The notes: a model not told the origin generated them from the sequence alone. A stretch of 38,113 nt of DNA from Bradyrhizobium oropedii (GCF_020889685.1 NZ_JACMYO010000069.1:1-38113); one strand, 5' to 3'. Shown: positions 1 through 7,613, counted from the first letter of the stretch. Program-made: numbers and translations.

Positions 1-37
1 GAGTATGCGACGCCGCTCTCGCTTCCGTTGGAAGCAA

Positions 38-313
38 TTAGCGATCCGCCCGCCCGATCACGTCCATCAGCTCGGCGATCTTGCGCCGCTGGTCGGCCTT
101 GTCGCCGGACGAGATCGCATGCTCGACGCAATGAGCCACATGATCGCGCAGGACCTCTTCCTCGACGCGGCGTAGCGCCGCGCGCGCGGCCGCGATCTGC
201 GTCACCACGTCGATGCAATAGCGGTCTTCCTCGACCATGGCGCCCAACCCGCGGATCTGACCCTCGATCCGTTTGAGGCGTTTTAAACAGGATGTCTTGA
301 CGTCGTCTCTCAT
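38..313 (-). CDS. csoR: CsoR-type copper-sensing repressor
   Basis: This 91-residue all-helical DUF156 (CsoR/RcnR/FrmR) regulator represses copper-efflux genes and leaves DNA when it binds Cu(I). The Cu(I)-ligand triad of CsoR is visible as Cys33 (in RYCIDVV), His58 and Cys62 (DHVAHC), which argues for copper rather than nickel or formaldehyde sensing. The start at 313 (MRDDVKTS) is preferred over ATG 322 or 391, because a minus-strand promoter (TTGATT 348-343, 17-bp spacer, TATATG 325-320) puts the transcript start at about 313, which would make the mRNA leaderless. It is divergent from copA and shares its control region, so autoregulation and copper induction of both genes are inferred. Confidence 0.93.
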   Translation of the reverse strand: MRDDVKTSCLKRLKRIEGQIRGLGAMVEEDRYCIDVVTQIAAARAALRRVEEEVLRDHVAHCVEHAISSGDKADQRRKIAELMDVIGRADR

Positions 314-348
314 AGGTCTCATATACCCCCCTAGGGTATGTAAATCAA
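297..348. promoter_or_regulatory. CsoR operator within divergent csoR/copA promoters
   Basis: A palindrome of the CsoR-operator type, ATACCCCCCTAGGGTAT, lies at 323-339 and resembles the Bacillus subtilis site with its TACCC...GGGTA arms. On the plus strand TTGACG (297-302), a 17-bp spacer and CATATA (320-325) form a copA promoter starting near 332, inside the palindrome. On the minus strand TTGATT (348-343), a 17-bp spacer and TATATG (325-320) form the csoR promoter, with the palindrome in its spacer. The two promoters share one -10 hexamer, so one bound CsoR should block both. Confidence 0.8.
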
Positions 349-378
349 GAGGCCGGAATACCGGCCGGGAAGAGTTTC

Positions 379-2766
379 GTGGCACAGGCAAAGCACGACC
401 ATTCGCACGCGGATCATCACCATCATGGCGCGGCCGGGCATTCCTGCTGCGGCGGCAAGCATGATCACGACACGACGCCGGCGGAAGCAGCGTTCGCGAT
501 CGATCCGGTCTGCGGCATGAAGGTCAACCCGGCGACCGCCAAGCACCGCTTCAGCTACAAGGGCGAGGAGTACCTGTTCTGCAGCGGCCGTTGCCGCGAG
601 CGCTTCGAGGCCGAGCCGGACAAGTACCTCAAGCCGCGCGAACCGGAGCCGCCGGCGCCTGCGGGCACGATCTACACCTGCCCGATGCACCCCGAGGTGC
701 GCCAGGTCGGTCCCGGCAGCTGCCCGATCTGCGGCATGGCGCTGGAGCCCGAGCAGGTCTCGCTCGACGATGGACCCGATCCTGAGCTGATCGACATGAC
801 GCGGCGATTCTGGATCGGGCTCGCGCTGACCTTGCCGGTGTTCGTGCTCGAGATGGGCAGTCATCTCGGGCTGATGCATCTGGTGCCGATGGGCCGGTCG
901 AACTGGATCTCGTTCGTGCTGGCGACGCCGGTGGTGCTGTGGGCCGGCGCGCCGTTCTTCGTGCGCGGCTGGCAGTCGCTCGTCACCCGCAATCTCAACA
1001 TGTTCACGCTGATCGCGATGGGTACCGGCGTTGCCTACGTCTACAGCGTGGTTGCGACCTTGGCGCCGCAACTGTTCCCGCCGGCATTCCGCGACATGCA
1101 TGGCGCGGTCGCGGTGTATTTCGAGGCGGCGGCCGTGATCACGGTGCTGGTGTTGCTCGGCCAGGTGCTCGAATTGCGCGCCCGCGCGCAGACTTCCGGC
1201 GCGATCCGTGCGCTGCTCGGGCTTGCGCCCAAGACCGCGCGGCGCATCACCGAACATGGCGACGAGGATATCGACATCGACGCGATCAAGGTCGGCGATC
1301 GCCTGCGCGTGCGCCCCGGCGAGAAGGTTCCGGTCGACGGCGTCGTCATCGAGGGCCGTGCCGTCATCGACGAATCCATGGTGACAGGTGAATCGATGCC
1401 GGTGACGAAGGCCGAAGGCGCCACCGTGATCGGCGGCACCGTCAACCAGAGCGGCGGTCTTGTGATGCGCGCCGAGAAGGTCGGCCGCGACACCATGCTG
1501 TCGCGGATCGTCGACATGGTGGCGAAGGCGCAGCGCTCGCGCGCGCCGATCCAGCGGCTCGCCGATCGCGTCGCCGGCTGGTTCGTGCCGGCGGTGATCG
1601 CCGCTGCCGTGCTCGCCTTCATCGCCTGGTCGGTGTTCGGCCCCGAGCCGCGCCTGACCTTTGCATTGGTCGCCGCCGTCACGGTGCTGATCATCGCCTG
1701 CCCCTGCGCGCTCGGGCTGGCCACACCGATGTCGATCATGGTTGGTGTCGGCCGCGGTGCGCATTCGGGCATCCTGATCCGCGACGCGCAGGCGCTGGAG
1801 CGGATGGAGGCGATCGACACCCTTGTCATCGACAAGACCGGTACGCTCACCGAGGGCAAGCCGAAGGTCGTGCGCATCATTGCTGCCGTCGACGAGAGCG
1901 ACTTGCTACGCCTTGCTGCCAGCGTGGAGCAGGGTAGCGAGCATCCGCTGGCGCAGGCGATCATCGCATCTGCCAAGGAGCGCAAGCTCGCATCTTCCGC
2001 CGTTAGCAACTTTGCCTCGCCCTCGGGCAAGGGCGCGACCGGCATGGTCGACGGCAAGCAGGTTGCGCTCGGCAACGCCGTGCTGATGGGCGATCTGAAG
2101 ATTGCGACGGCGGAGTTGGACCAGGCTGCCGAGGCCGCGCGGCGGGACGGTGCAACCGCGATCTACGTCGCGGTCGATGGCCGTGTTGCCGGCGTGATCG
2201 CGATCGCAGATCCGGTGAAGCCGTCGGCAGCCAACGCGTTGCAGGCGCTGCGCGCCGAGGGTCTGCGCATCGTGATGCTGACCGGCGACAATGAGACCAC
2301 CGCGCGCGCGGTTGCGAAGACGCTTGGCATCGACGAGGTCGAGGCCGGCGTGCTGCCGGAGCGCAAGAGCGAGGTCGTGCAACGGCTGCGCGGCGAAGGC
2401 CGCACCGTCGCGATGGCCGGCGACGGCGTCAACGATGCGCCGGCGCTTGCCGCGGCCGACGTCGGCATTGCGATGGGCGGCGGCACCGACGTCGCGATCG
2501 AAAGCGCAGGGATCACGCTGCTTACCGGCGACCTGATGGGCCTCGTCCGCGCGCGGCGATTGTCGGTCGCGACCATGCTCAACATCCGCCAGAACCTGGC
2601 GTTCGCGTTCGTCTACAACGCCGCCGGCGTGCCGATTGCGGCCGGCGTGCTGTATCCGTTGTTCGGCATCCTGCTGTCGCCGATGGTCGGCGCGGCTGCG
2701 ATGGCGCTGTCCTCGGTCAGCGTGATCGGCAACGCGCTGCGGCTGTCGAGGGTGAAGCTCGACTGA
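379..2766 (+). CDS. copA: Cu(I)-translocating P1B-type ATPase with YHS domain
   Basis: An inner-membrane pump of 795 residues that exports Cu(I) using ATP. Order of parts: a His/Cys-rich tail (residues 1-31), a YHS metal-binding domain (about 42-85), a heavy-metal-binding domain with CPMHPEV (101-107) and CPICGM (115-120), transmembrane helices, the actuator TGES (336-339), the CPC metal-site motif (441-443), the phosphorylated Asp of DKTGT (485-489) and GDGVND (681-686). YN in the next-to-last helix and MALSS in the last one match the Cu(I) subgroup. GTG at 379 is the start, with GGGAAG about 6 nt upstream. No classical HMA ferredoxin-like domain is present; the YHS and His-rich regions take its place. 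Divergent from csoR. Confidence 0.95.
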   Translation: MAQAKHDHSHADHHHHGAAGHSCCGGKHDHDTTPAEAAFAIDPVCGMKVNPATAKHRFSYKGEEYLFCSGRCRERFEAEPDKYLKPREPEPPAPAGTIYTCPMHPEVRQVGPGSCPICGMALEPEQVSLDDGPDPELIDMTRRFWIGLALTLPVFVLEMGSHLGLMHLVPMGRSNWISFVLATPVVLWAGAPFFVRGWQSLVTRNLNMFTLIAMGTGVAYVYSVVATLAPQLFPPAFRDMHGAVAVYFEAAAVITVLVLLGQVLELRARAQTSGAIRALLGLAPKTARRITEHGDEDIDIDAIKVGDRLRVRPGEKVPVDGVVIEGRAVIDESMVTGESMPVTKAEGATVIGGTVNQSGGLVMRAEKVGRDTMLSRIVDMVAKAQRSRAPIQRLADRVAGWFVPAVIAAAVLAFIAWSVFGPEPRLTFALVAAVTVLIIACPCALGLATPMSIMVGVGRGAHSGILIRDAQALERMEAIDTLVIDKTGTLTEGKPKVVRIIAAVDESDLLRLAASVEQGSEHPLAQAIIASAKERKLASSAVSNFASPSGKGATGMVDGKQVALGNAVLMGDLKIATAELDQAAEAARRDGATAIYVAVDGRVAGVIAIADPVKPSAANALQALRAEGLRIVMLTGDNETTARAVAKTLGIDEVEAGVLPERKSEVVQRLRGEGRTVAMAGDGVNDAPALAAADVGIAMGGGTDVAIESAGITLLTGDLMGLVRARRLSVATMLNIRQNLAFAFVYNAAGVPIAAGVLYPLFGILLSPMVGAAAMALSSVSVIGNALRLSRVKLD

Positions 2767-2774
2767 GCTTCTTA

Positions 2775-2961
2775 CCTCGCCCCGCGTGCGGGGAGAGGTC
2801 GGATCGCATGGAGCGAAGCGAAATGCGGTCCGGGTGAGGGGGCGTCTCCGCGAATTCAACTTTGAGTCTTTTGCGGAAGCAGCCCCTCACCCCGACCCTC
2901 TCCCCGCATCCGCCTTCGCCCGAAGGTGGGCTTCGGCGGACAAGAGAGCGGGGCGAGGGAG
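2775..2961. repeat. Intergenic palindromic repeat, two opposed copies
   Basis: Two inverted copies of a purine/pyrimidine-rich element face each other: a plus-like copy with CTCGCCCCGCGTGCGGGGAG, and an opposed copy (CCCCTCACCCCGACCCTCTC ... GCGGGGCGAGGG). Related copies occur at 25407-25553 and, as one short arm, at 32667-32696. It lies between convergent copA and the aldolase-like gene. It could fold into a long stem and act as a transcription boundary; that role is inferred. Confidence 0.75.
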
Positions 2962-2969
2962 AACAAGCC

Positions 2970-3884
2970 TCACGCCGGCAGCAGCAGCTGCGCGCGCCGC
3001 TCCATCTCGGCGTCGAGCCAGGTCGCGAGATCTTCGCTCACCTCGACCATCGGCAGCCGCACCTCGGGACTGTCGATCAGCCCCTGCCGCCACAGCCAGT
3101 GCTTGGCCGGCGCCGGGCTCGGTTCGGCGAACAGCAGCCGGGTCAGGCCGACGACGCTTTGCCAGGCGGCCAGCGCCGCGTCGCGGTTGCCTTGCCGCAG
3201 CAGCGTGCGGATCGAAGCGAAGGTGTTGGTCTCCAGATGCGCGGACAGCAGGATCGCGCCGTCGGCGCCGTCCGAGAGCGCATCGAAGGTCTGCGCATCC
3301 TCACCCGTCAGCACGCGGAAGCCTTCCGGCCGGCGGTTGAGGAAGTCGATCGACTGCGCGCGATCGGCACAGCAATCCTTCATGCCGGCGATGTTCGGAT
3401 GTTCCGCGAGCGCCAGCAGCGTCTCGTTGGTCAGGTTCACCGCCGTGCGATAGGGAATGTTGTAGAGCACGATCGGCCACGACGCGTGATCGGCCAGTGC
3501 GTTGAAGTGCTGCACGAGGCCGCGTTGCGAGGGTCTGGTGTAATAAGGGCTTGCGATCAGATAGCCGTTGATCGGCCAGTCGGCCGTGTCATCCAGCGCT
3601 TCCTTCATCCGGGCCGTGGACGCGCCGGAGAGCCCGAGACAGACCGGCATATGGCGGGAGTTGGCACTGAGCTCGTCGAGCACGACGCTGACCAGCCCCT
3701 CCAGCTCATCGGTGCTCAGCGCCATGCCTTCACCGGAGGTTGCACCGAGGATGAACCCGTCGACAGGGCCGCTGGAATAGTGTCGCACGAGGCGGCGCAG
3801 CGACGTGGCATCGAGCTCGCCGCCGCGGAACGGCGTGATCAGGGGCAGCCAGAGGCCCTGCAATTGCTGGTGTAGGTCAGTCAT
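2970..3884 (-). CDS. DapA/N-acetylneuraminate-lyase family aldolase
   Basis: A 304-residue TIM-barrel of the dihydrodipicolinate synthase/N-acetylneuraminate lyase superfamily, which forms a Schiff base with a 2-oxo acid such as pyruvate. The substrate-carboxylate loop GATSGEG is at 47-53 (GTTGEG in true DapA), the catalytic Tyr141 sits in YNIPYRT and the Schiff-base Lys169 in IAGMKD. The changed loop and the lack of lysine-pathway neighbours suggest a paralogue, so I give no symbol. The start has a clear AGGAGATGG ribosome site. A minus-strand terminator lies only about 40 bp upstream, so either the gene has its own short promoter or transcription reaches it by antitermination. Confidence 0.88.
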   Translation of the reverse strand: MTDLHQQLQGLWLPLITPFRGGELDATSLRRLVRHYSSGPVDGFILGATSGEGMALSTDELEGLVSVVLDELSANSRHMPVCLGLSGASTARMKEALDDTADWPINGYLIASPYYTRPSQRGLVQHFNALADHASWPIVLYNIPYRTAVNLTNETLLALAEHPNIAGMKDCCADRAQSIDFLNRRPEGFRVLTGEDAQTFDALSDGADGAILLSAHLETNTFASIRTLLRQGNRDAALAAWQSVVGLTRLLFAEPSPAPAKHWLWRQGLIDSPEVRLPMVEVSEDLATWLDAEMERRAQLLLPA

Positions 3885-3925
3885 GTTCCATCTCCTGGGA
3901 AGGCAAAGCCGGAGACGGGACCAAC

Positions 3926-3953
3926 AAAAAACCCCGTCCAGGCGGCGGGGTTT
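3926..3953 (-). terminator. Rho-independent terminator before the aldolase-like gene
   Basis: On the minus strand an 8-bp stem (AAACCCCG/CGGGGTTT) is followed by a run of T (complement of the A run at 3926-3931). It ends the candidate sRNA, or acts as an attenuator for the gene that starts at 3884. Confidence 0.8.
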
Positions 3954-3981
3954 CGGGATCGGTTTGAATGCGAAGGTGATC

Positions 3982-4056
3982 TTATCGCGCGCGATCTCGT
4001 GTCCCCGGGAGGGGAGCTTTTTTCGACGAGAGAGCGGCGCACGAAGTCGTGATCAT
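3982..4056 (-). CDS. Possible 24-residue leaderless peptide inside the candidate sRNA
   Basis: An ATG falls exactly at the predicted transcript start and opens a 24-codon frame (begins MITTSCAALSSKK, rich in Ser, Lys and Arg) that ends 29 nt before the terminator stem. Leaderless leader peptides of this layout are known upstream of rhizobial trp genes, but this one has no Trp codon and no strong run of one amino acid apart from two Lys codons. Whether it is translated is unknown. Confidence 0.25.
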   Translation of the reverse strand: MITTSCAALSSKKAPLPGTRDRAR

Positions 4057-4062
4057 GGGTCG

Positions 4063-4091
4063 ATGATGCTGCGCTGCGAGGTTGTTGTCAA
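4063..4091 (-). promoter_or_regulatory. Sigma-70-type promoter of the second candidate sRNA
   Basis: A perfect TTGACA (-35), a 17-bp spacer and CATCAT (-10, four of six consensus bases) face the terminator at 3926-3953. Confidence 0.6.
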
Positions 4092-4157
4092 TGCACATGC
4101 TGACCGGGGCGTGCGGTACGTTTTTGCATGACATGTGGGTGAAAAGACATGCGTATG

Positions 4158-4188
4158 AAAAAAAGCCGGGCTCAAGTGAGCCCGGCTT
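4158..4188 (-). terminator. Strong rho-independent terminator
   Basis: An 11-bp perfect stem (AAGCCGGGCTC/GAGCCCGGCTT) with a 4-nt loop is followed on the minus strand by seven T (A run 4158-4164). It ends the first candidate sRNA and any read-through from the trxB-lsrB operon. Confidence 0.9.
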
Positions 4189-4264
4189 AAGGTATTGGCC
4201 ACGTGAGGCCGACACAATCACCTTCCAAGAGGGATTACTGAACTTCCGCGCCACTGGAGGAGGG
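4158..4264 (-). ncRNA. Candidate AbcR/alpha-r15-like sRNA downstream of lsrB
   Basis: A TTGACA (4299-4294) with a weak -10 (CGCATA or GCATAT, 18-19 bp away) predicts an RNA of about 105 nt that starts in the C-rich stretch CCCCCTCCTCC, an anti-Shine-Dalgarno motif. It has a second UCCCUCUUGG motif and ends in a strong terminator at 4158-4188. A perfect palindrome, CCATCGATGG (4311-4320), sits 11 bp above the -35 and could be a regulator site. In Brucella, VtlR activates abcR2 next to its own gene, and in Sinorhizobium the AbcR pair flanks lsrB. Synteny plus motif supports the call; primary sequence identity was not tested. Confidence 0.55.
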
Positions 4265-4269
4265 GGACA

Positions 4270-4320
4270 TATGCGCGACGCGACCGCTCAGCGTGTCAAC
4301 ACTATGATCCCCATCGATGG
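4270..4320 (-). promoter_or_regulatory. Promoter and possible LysR site of the first candidate sRNA
   Basis: TTGACA at 4299-4294 is a good -35; the -10 is poor, as expected for an activator-dependent promoter. The palindrome CCATCGATGG (4311-4320) just upstream is a candidate site for the neighbouring LysR protein. That link is inference. Confidence 0.4.
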
Positions 4321-4412
4321 CATGCAGCAACTATCCAGGTCGCATGTCAGTCATGCGGAGACCGGGGGCAGCACCGATATCCCTATAAACGCGCCCTATA
4401 AGGCCGGCTTAA

Positions 4413-5333
4413 TCAGGACGGCCAGCGCTGCGCCTTGCTGACCACGAAGTCGCGGAACACCTGCACCCGGGCCACTGTCTTCAGCTCTTCCGGATAGACG
4501 AAGTAGGTGTCGAGCGCGATCGAGTCGGACTCGCCGAACAGCTGCACGAGGTTGTTCTGTTCGACCAGATAGTCCGGCAGCGCGGCGATGCCGAGGCCCT
4601 GCTGGCAGGCGCGCACGAGGCCGAGGATGTTGTTGACCTTGAAGTAGGGCTCGCGCGGACCGGATCCGTTGCGGCCGGCATCGATCAACCAGCTGCGGTT
4701 CTGCAGATGCGGCGGCACCTGCGAGTCGCCGAGCATGATGATGCGGTGCGAGTCGAGATCGTCGAGCGTCCGCGGCGTGCCGAAGCGCTTGATGTATTCC
4801 GGCGAGCAATAGGCATGGAAGCCGATCGAGAACAGCTTGCGCTGGATCAGGTCGGGCTGGGTCGGCTTGCGGGTGCGGATCGCGACGTCGGCCTCGCGCA
4901 TCGACAGGTCGAGGTCCTCGTCGGTGACGATCAGCGAAATCCGGATGTCCGGATAGAGCGCGACGAACTCGTCGAGCCGCGGGATCAGCCAGTTGATGCC
5001 GAGCGCCGGCGGCGTCGTGATCTTGAGATCGCCGCTCGGCCGCTCGCGGCTGTCGGTGAGCTTTGCGCGCGCCGCCTGCAACTGCATGAACACGTCATGC
5101 GCGGTGCGGAACAGCAGGTCGCCCTGTTCGGTGAGGATCAGGCCGCGGGCATGGCGGTGAAACAGCGAGACCGAGAGCTCCTGCTCCAGTGCGCTGACCT
5201 GGCGGGAGACCGCCGATTGCGACAGGCCAAGCTGCTCGCCGGCATGCGTGAAGCTGCCAGCCTCCGCCGCCGCGTGAAAGACCTTCAGCTTGTCCCAATC
5301 CATATCCGTAAATCCGTCGCGAGAGCGTGCCAT
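4413..5333 (-). CDS. lsrB: LysR-type regulator, LsrB/VtlR family
   Basis: A 306-residue LysR regulator. The winged helix-turn-helix covers about residues 15-75 (KVFHAAAEAGSFTHAGEQLG, then SQSAVSRQV); the effector-binding domain follows. ATG 5333 lies 2 nt after the trxB stop, so the two genes are translationally coupled; ATG 5303 (MDWDKLK) is a possible shorter start. The trxB-lsrB order is that of Sinorhizobium, where LsrB controls oxidative-stress and lipopolysaccharide genes, and of Brucella VtlR, which activates the sRNA abcR2. Only two cysteines are present (176 and 243). Redox-active cysteines are reported for Sinorhizobium LsrB; whether these match them was not checked. Two candidate sRNAs lie directly downstream. 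Confidence 0.85.
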   Translation of the reverse strand: MARSRDGFTDMDWDKLKVFHAAAEAGSFTHAGEQLGLSQSAVSRQVSALEQELSVSLFHRHARGLILTEQGDLLFRTAHDVFMQLQAARAKLTDSRERPSGDLKITTPPALGINWLIPRLDEFVALYPDIRISLIVTDEDLDLSMREADVAIRTRKPTQPDLIQRKLFSIGFHAYCSPEYIKRFGTPRTLDDLDSHRIIMLGDSQVPPHLQNRSWLIDAGRNGSGPREPYFKVNNILGLVRACQQGLGIAALPDYLVEQNNLVQLFGESDSIALDTYFVYPEELKTVARVQVFRDFVVSKAQRWPS

Positions 5334-5335
5334 GA

Positions 5336-6301
5336 TTATTCCGCCGCTGCGCGATCGCTCGCGCGAAGAGCAATGAAGCGTTCGGCCTCGAGCGCTGCCA
5401 TGCAGCCGAGGCCGGCGGCGGTGACCGCCTGCCGAAAGGTTTCGTCCGCCACGTCGCCGGCGGCGAACAGGCCGGGCACCGAAGTCGCCGTGGAATTCGG
5501 CGCCACCTCGACATAGCCCGACGGTTTCAGCTTGATCTGGCCTTTGACGAGCTCCGTCGCCGGCGCATGGCCGATCGCGACGAAGACGCCGTCGGTCTTG
5601 AGGTCGGTCAGTGCGCCGGTCTTGACGTTCTTGAGCCGCACATGGGTGACCTTGTTCGGGTTCTCCGACCCGCAGATCTCGTCGATCGCGGAATCCCACA
5701 CCACCTTGATCTTGGGATGCTTGAACAGCCGCTCCTGCAGGATGCGCTCGGCGCGGAAATGATTGCGGCGATGCACGATGGTGACTTGCGAGGCATGATT
5801 GGTCAGGTACAGCGCTTCCTCGACCGCGGTGTTGCCGCCGCCGACCACCACGACCTCCTTGCCGCGGTAGAAGAAGCCGTCGCAGGTCGCGCAGGCCGAC
5901 ACGCCGCCGCCCTGAAACTTCTCTTCCGACGGAAGACCGAGCCAGCGCGCCTGGGCGCCAGTGGCGAGAATGACCGACTCGGCGAGATAGACGTCGCCGG
6001 AATCGCAGGTCAGGCGGAACGGCCGCTGACCGAGTTCCAGCTTGGTGACGAGATCGGTGACGATCTTGGTGCCGACATGGGCCGCCTGCTTCTCCATCTG
6101 CTCCATCAGCCAGGGGCCCTGGATCACGTCGGCGAAGCCGGGATAGTTCTCCACGTCGGTGGTGATGGTGAGCTGCCCGCCCGGCTGAATGCCCTGGATC
6201 AGGATCGGTTCGAGCATCGCGCGCGCCGCGTAGATCGCTGCGGTGTAACCGGCGGGGCCGGACCCGATGATGACGACCTTGGCATGGGTAGGCGCGGGCA
6301 T
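5336..6301 (-). CDS. trxB: Thioredoxin reductase
   Basis: A cytosolic FAD/NADPH enzyme of 321 residues that reduces thioredoxin. Visible are the FAD fold GSGPAGYTAAIYAARA (13-28), the redox-active CATC (137-140), the NADPH-binding GGGNTAVEEALYL (153-165) and the second FAD motif FAAGDVAD near 277. Length and motif order are standard. AGAGGGA lies at a usual distance before the ATG. It is the first gene of the trxB-lsrB operon and is divergent from the Lrp gene across a 283-bp gap in which I see no clear operator. Confidence 0.96.
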   Translation of the reverse strand: MPAPTHAKVVIIGSGPAGYTAAIYAARAMLEPILIQGIQPGGQLTITTDVENYPGFADVIQGPWLMEQMEKQAAHVGTKIVTDLVTKLELGQRPFRLTCDSGDVYLAESVILATGAQARWLGLPSEEKFQGGGVSACATCDGFFYRGKEVVVVGGGNTAVEEALYLTNHASQVTIVHRRNHFRAERILQERLFKHPKIKVVWDSAIDEICGSENPNKVTHVRLKNVKTGALTDLKTDGVFVAIGHAPATELVKGQIKLKPSGYVEVAPNSTATSVPGLFAAGDVADETFRQAVTAAGLGCMAALEAERFIALRASDRAAAE

Positions 6302-6584
6302 TTTGAGATCCCTCTGTTTTGGGGATTTTGATCAGGGACTTGTGCGGGAAGCGCCCCGGAAGCAGGTCACGGCGGCGCCAAAAGTGTCAAATCCAAGTCT
6401 AGGATATCTGGGTAGCTATGCAAGAATTGCAATCCATGGCAGCGATTTTTCCCCGGAACTGAAGTCACATTCGCGAAATCATGCGCTGCACGCGCAATAA
6501 AATTGCGCAATGCCGGCTGGCTGGGCTATGAGAGTTGCCGGCAGACTTGCCAAACCTTCCAAACCCCAGGGGAACTGTAGTCGC

Positions 6585-7064
6585 GTGTCGAAGAACCTTG
6601 ACGAGATCGACCTCAAAATCCTCGCCGAGATCCAGGCCGATGGCCGAATCACCAACGTGGAACTCGCCAAACGCGTCGGGATCTCGCCGCCGCCCTGCCT
6701 GCGCAGGGTCCGGGCGCTGGAAGAGGAAGGCTACATCCAGGGATATCGCGGCCTGCTCGATCCGCGCCGCCTCGGCTACGACGTCACGGTGTTCGCCTCG
6801 GTGCATCTGTCGAGCCAGGCCGACGCCGACCTGCGCGCCTTCGAGAATTTCGTGCGCGCCGAGCCGCTGGTGCGGGAATGCTGGATGCTGTCGGGCGAGG
6901 TCGATTTCATCCTCAAATGCGTCGCCCCCGACATGGCGACGTTCCAGGACTTCGTCACCCATCTGACGGCCGCGCCGCATGTGCGCAATGTCAGGACGTC
7001 GCTGGTGCTGCACAATTCGAAATACGAAGCCGCGGTGCCGCTCGGACTGAAGGCTGCGGGCTGA
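6585..7064 (+). CDS. Lrp/AsnC family transcriptional regulator
   Basis: A 159-residue Lrp/AsnC regulator: an N-terminal helix-turn-helix (about residues 5-60, with ITNVELAKRVGISPPPCLRR) and a C-terminal RAM ligand-binding domain (about 75-150, with REC...GEVDFILKC). GTG 6585 is preferred over ATG 6510 because family members begin just before LDEIDLKIL and CAGGGGAA lies about 10 nt upstream; this gives the usual family length. It is divergent from trxB. The target amino acid cannot be read from sequence. Confidence 0.9.
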   Translation: MSKNLDEIDLKILAEIQADGRITNVELAKRVGISPPPCLRRVRALEEEGYIQGYRGLLDPRRLGYDVTVFASVHLSSQADADLRAFENFVRAEPLVRECWMLSGEVDFILKCVAPDMATFQDFVTHLTAAPHVRNVRTSLVLHNSKYEAAVPLGLKAAG

Positions 7065-7075
7065 CGGGCGGAGCC

Positions 7076-7174
7076 CGTCATTCCGGAGCGATGCGTCAGC
7101 ATCGAATCCGGAATCTCGAGATTCCCCGATGCGCGCATCTGAGGTCTGGTGCTTGCGCACCAGACCGGAATGAC
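7076..7174. repeat. Palindromic intergenic repeat (GTCATTCCGG family)
   Basis: The outer arms CGTCATTCCGG and CCGGAATGAC enclose two inner hairpins, ATCCGGAATCTCGAGATTCC and GGTCTGGTGC/GCACCAGACC. It lies between convergent genes (the Lrp gene and doxX), the usual place for such elements, and may act as a two-way transcription stop. There is no T tract. Confidence 0.75.
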
Positions 7175-7212
7175 ATCGTTGTTGTCGGTTAGGTGAGACT
7201 CGCTTGGAGTCG

Positions 7213-7613
7213 TTACCTCTTGCCCATTGCAGCGTCGACGCTGATCGGGCCGGGCCCGAGGTCGCGAGATACAGGCAAGCAAAGCAGAATGCGATTGCAA
7301 GACTGCCGTTGTTGAGCAGCGGATAGAAGCCTTTGGGGAAATGGCCCATGAAGTAGGCGAAGGCCATTTCGCCTGCCAGGATGAAGGCCACGATCCGCGA
7401 GAAAAGGCCGATCATCAGCAGCCCGCCCAGGATCAGTTCGAGCGTGCCGGCTGCTCCGATCAATGAGAACAGTTCGACTTTCTCGAACATCGTTCCGGGC
7501 GGGAATTTGAAAAGCTTGGCGACGCCAAACTGAAACAGCAGCAGCCCTGTGATGAATCGAAACAGGCTGAGCGCCAGCGGCTGAAGCTTGGATAGTGTCT
7601 GGTCCATTGTCAT
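7213..7613 (-). pseudogene. DoxX family membrane protein, frameshifted near its 3' end
   Basis: A DoxX/DoxD-like inner-membrane protein of about 133 residues with four hydrophobic segments (LALSLFRFITGLLLFQFGVA, then FSLIGAAGTLELILGGLLMI, IVAFILAGEMAFAYFMGHF, SLAIAFCFACLYLA). The frame from ATG 7613 (CAGGGGGT ribosome site) runs past the expected end, while the natural ending SGPGPISVDAAMGKR and a TAA at 7213 lie one frame over. Restoring one base in the GGGCC/GGGCCC stretch at 7248-7256 rejoins them. As given, translation would continue for 250 further codons, antisense to the Lrp gene. An assembly error in a G/C run is at least as likely as a real mutation. Confidence 0.8.

Larger units (their letters stand above)
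3926..4056 (-). ncRNA. Candidate sRNA (second of a tandem pair) or leader RNA
   Basis: A promoter (TTGACA 4091-4086, 17-bp spacer, CATCAT 4068-4063) predicts a transcript starting near 4056 and ending at the rho-independent terminator at 3926-3953, about 130 nt. The RNA has a C-rich segment, GCUCCCCUCCCGGGG, able to pair with Shine-Dalgarno sequences. It lies behind a similar unit at 4158-4264, downstream of lsrB. Tandem AbcR (alpha-r15) sRNAs occupy this position next to lsrB in Sinorhizobium meliloti. The alternative reading is a leaderless peptide plus attenuator for the aldolase-like gene. No covariance search was possible. Confidence 0.5.

Noticed and set aside
331..1764. Long minus-strand open frame across copA
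   Set aside because: It is antisense to a clear P-type ATPase, has a composition typical of high-GC shadow frames (His/Arg/Asp rich) and matches no family.
2775..2961. CRISPR or origin-type repeat array
   Set aside because: The repeats are opposed palindromic intergenic elements without regular spacers, found again elsewhere in the window.
6465..7194. The 3' extension of the doxX frame as a novel domain
   Set aside because: It is antisense to the Lrp gene and results from a one-base shift; the natural DoxX ending exists in the neighbouring frame.
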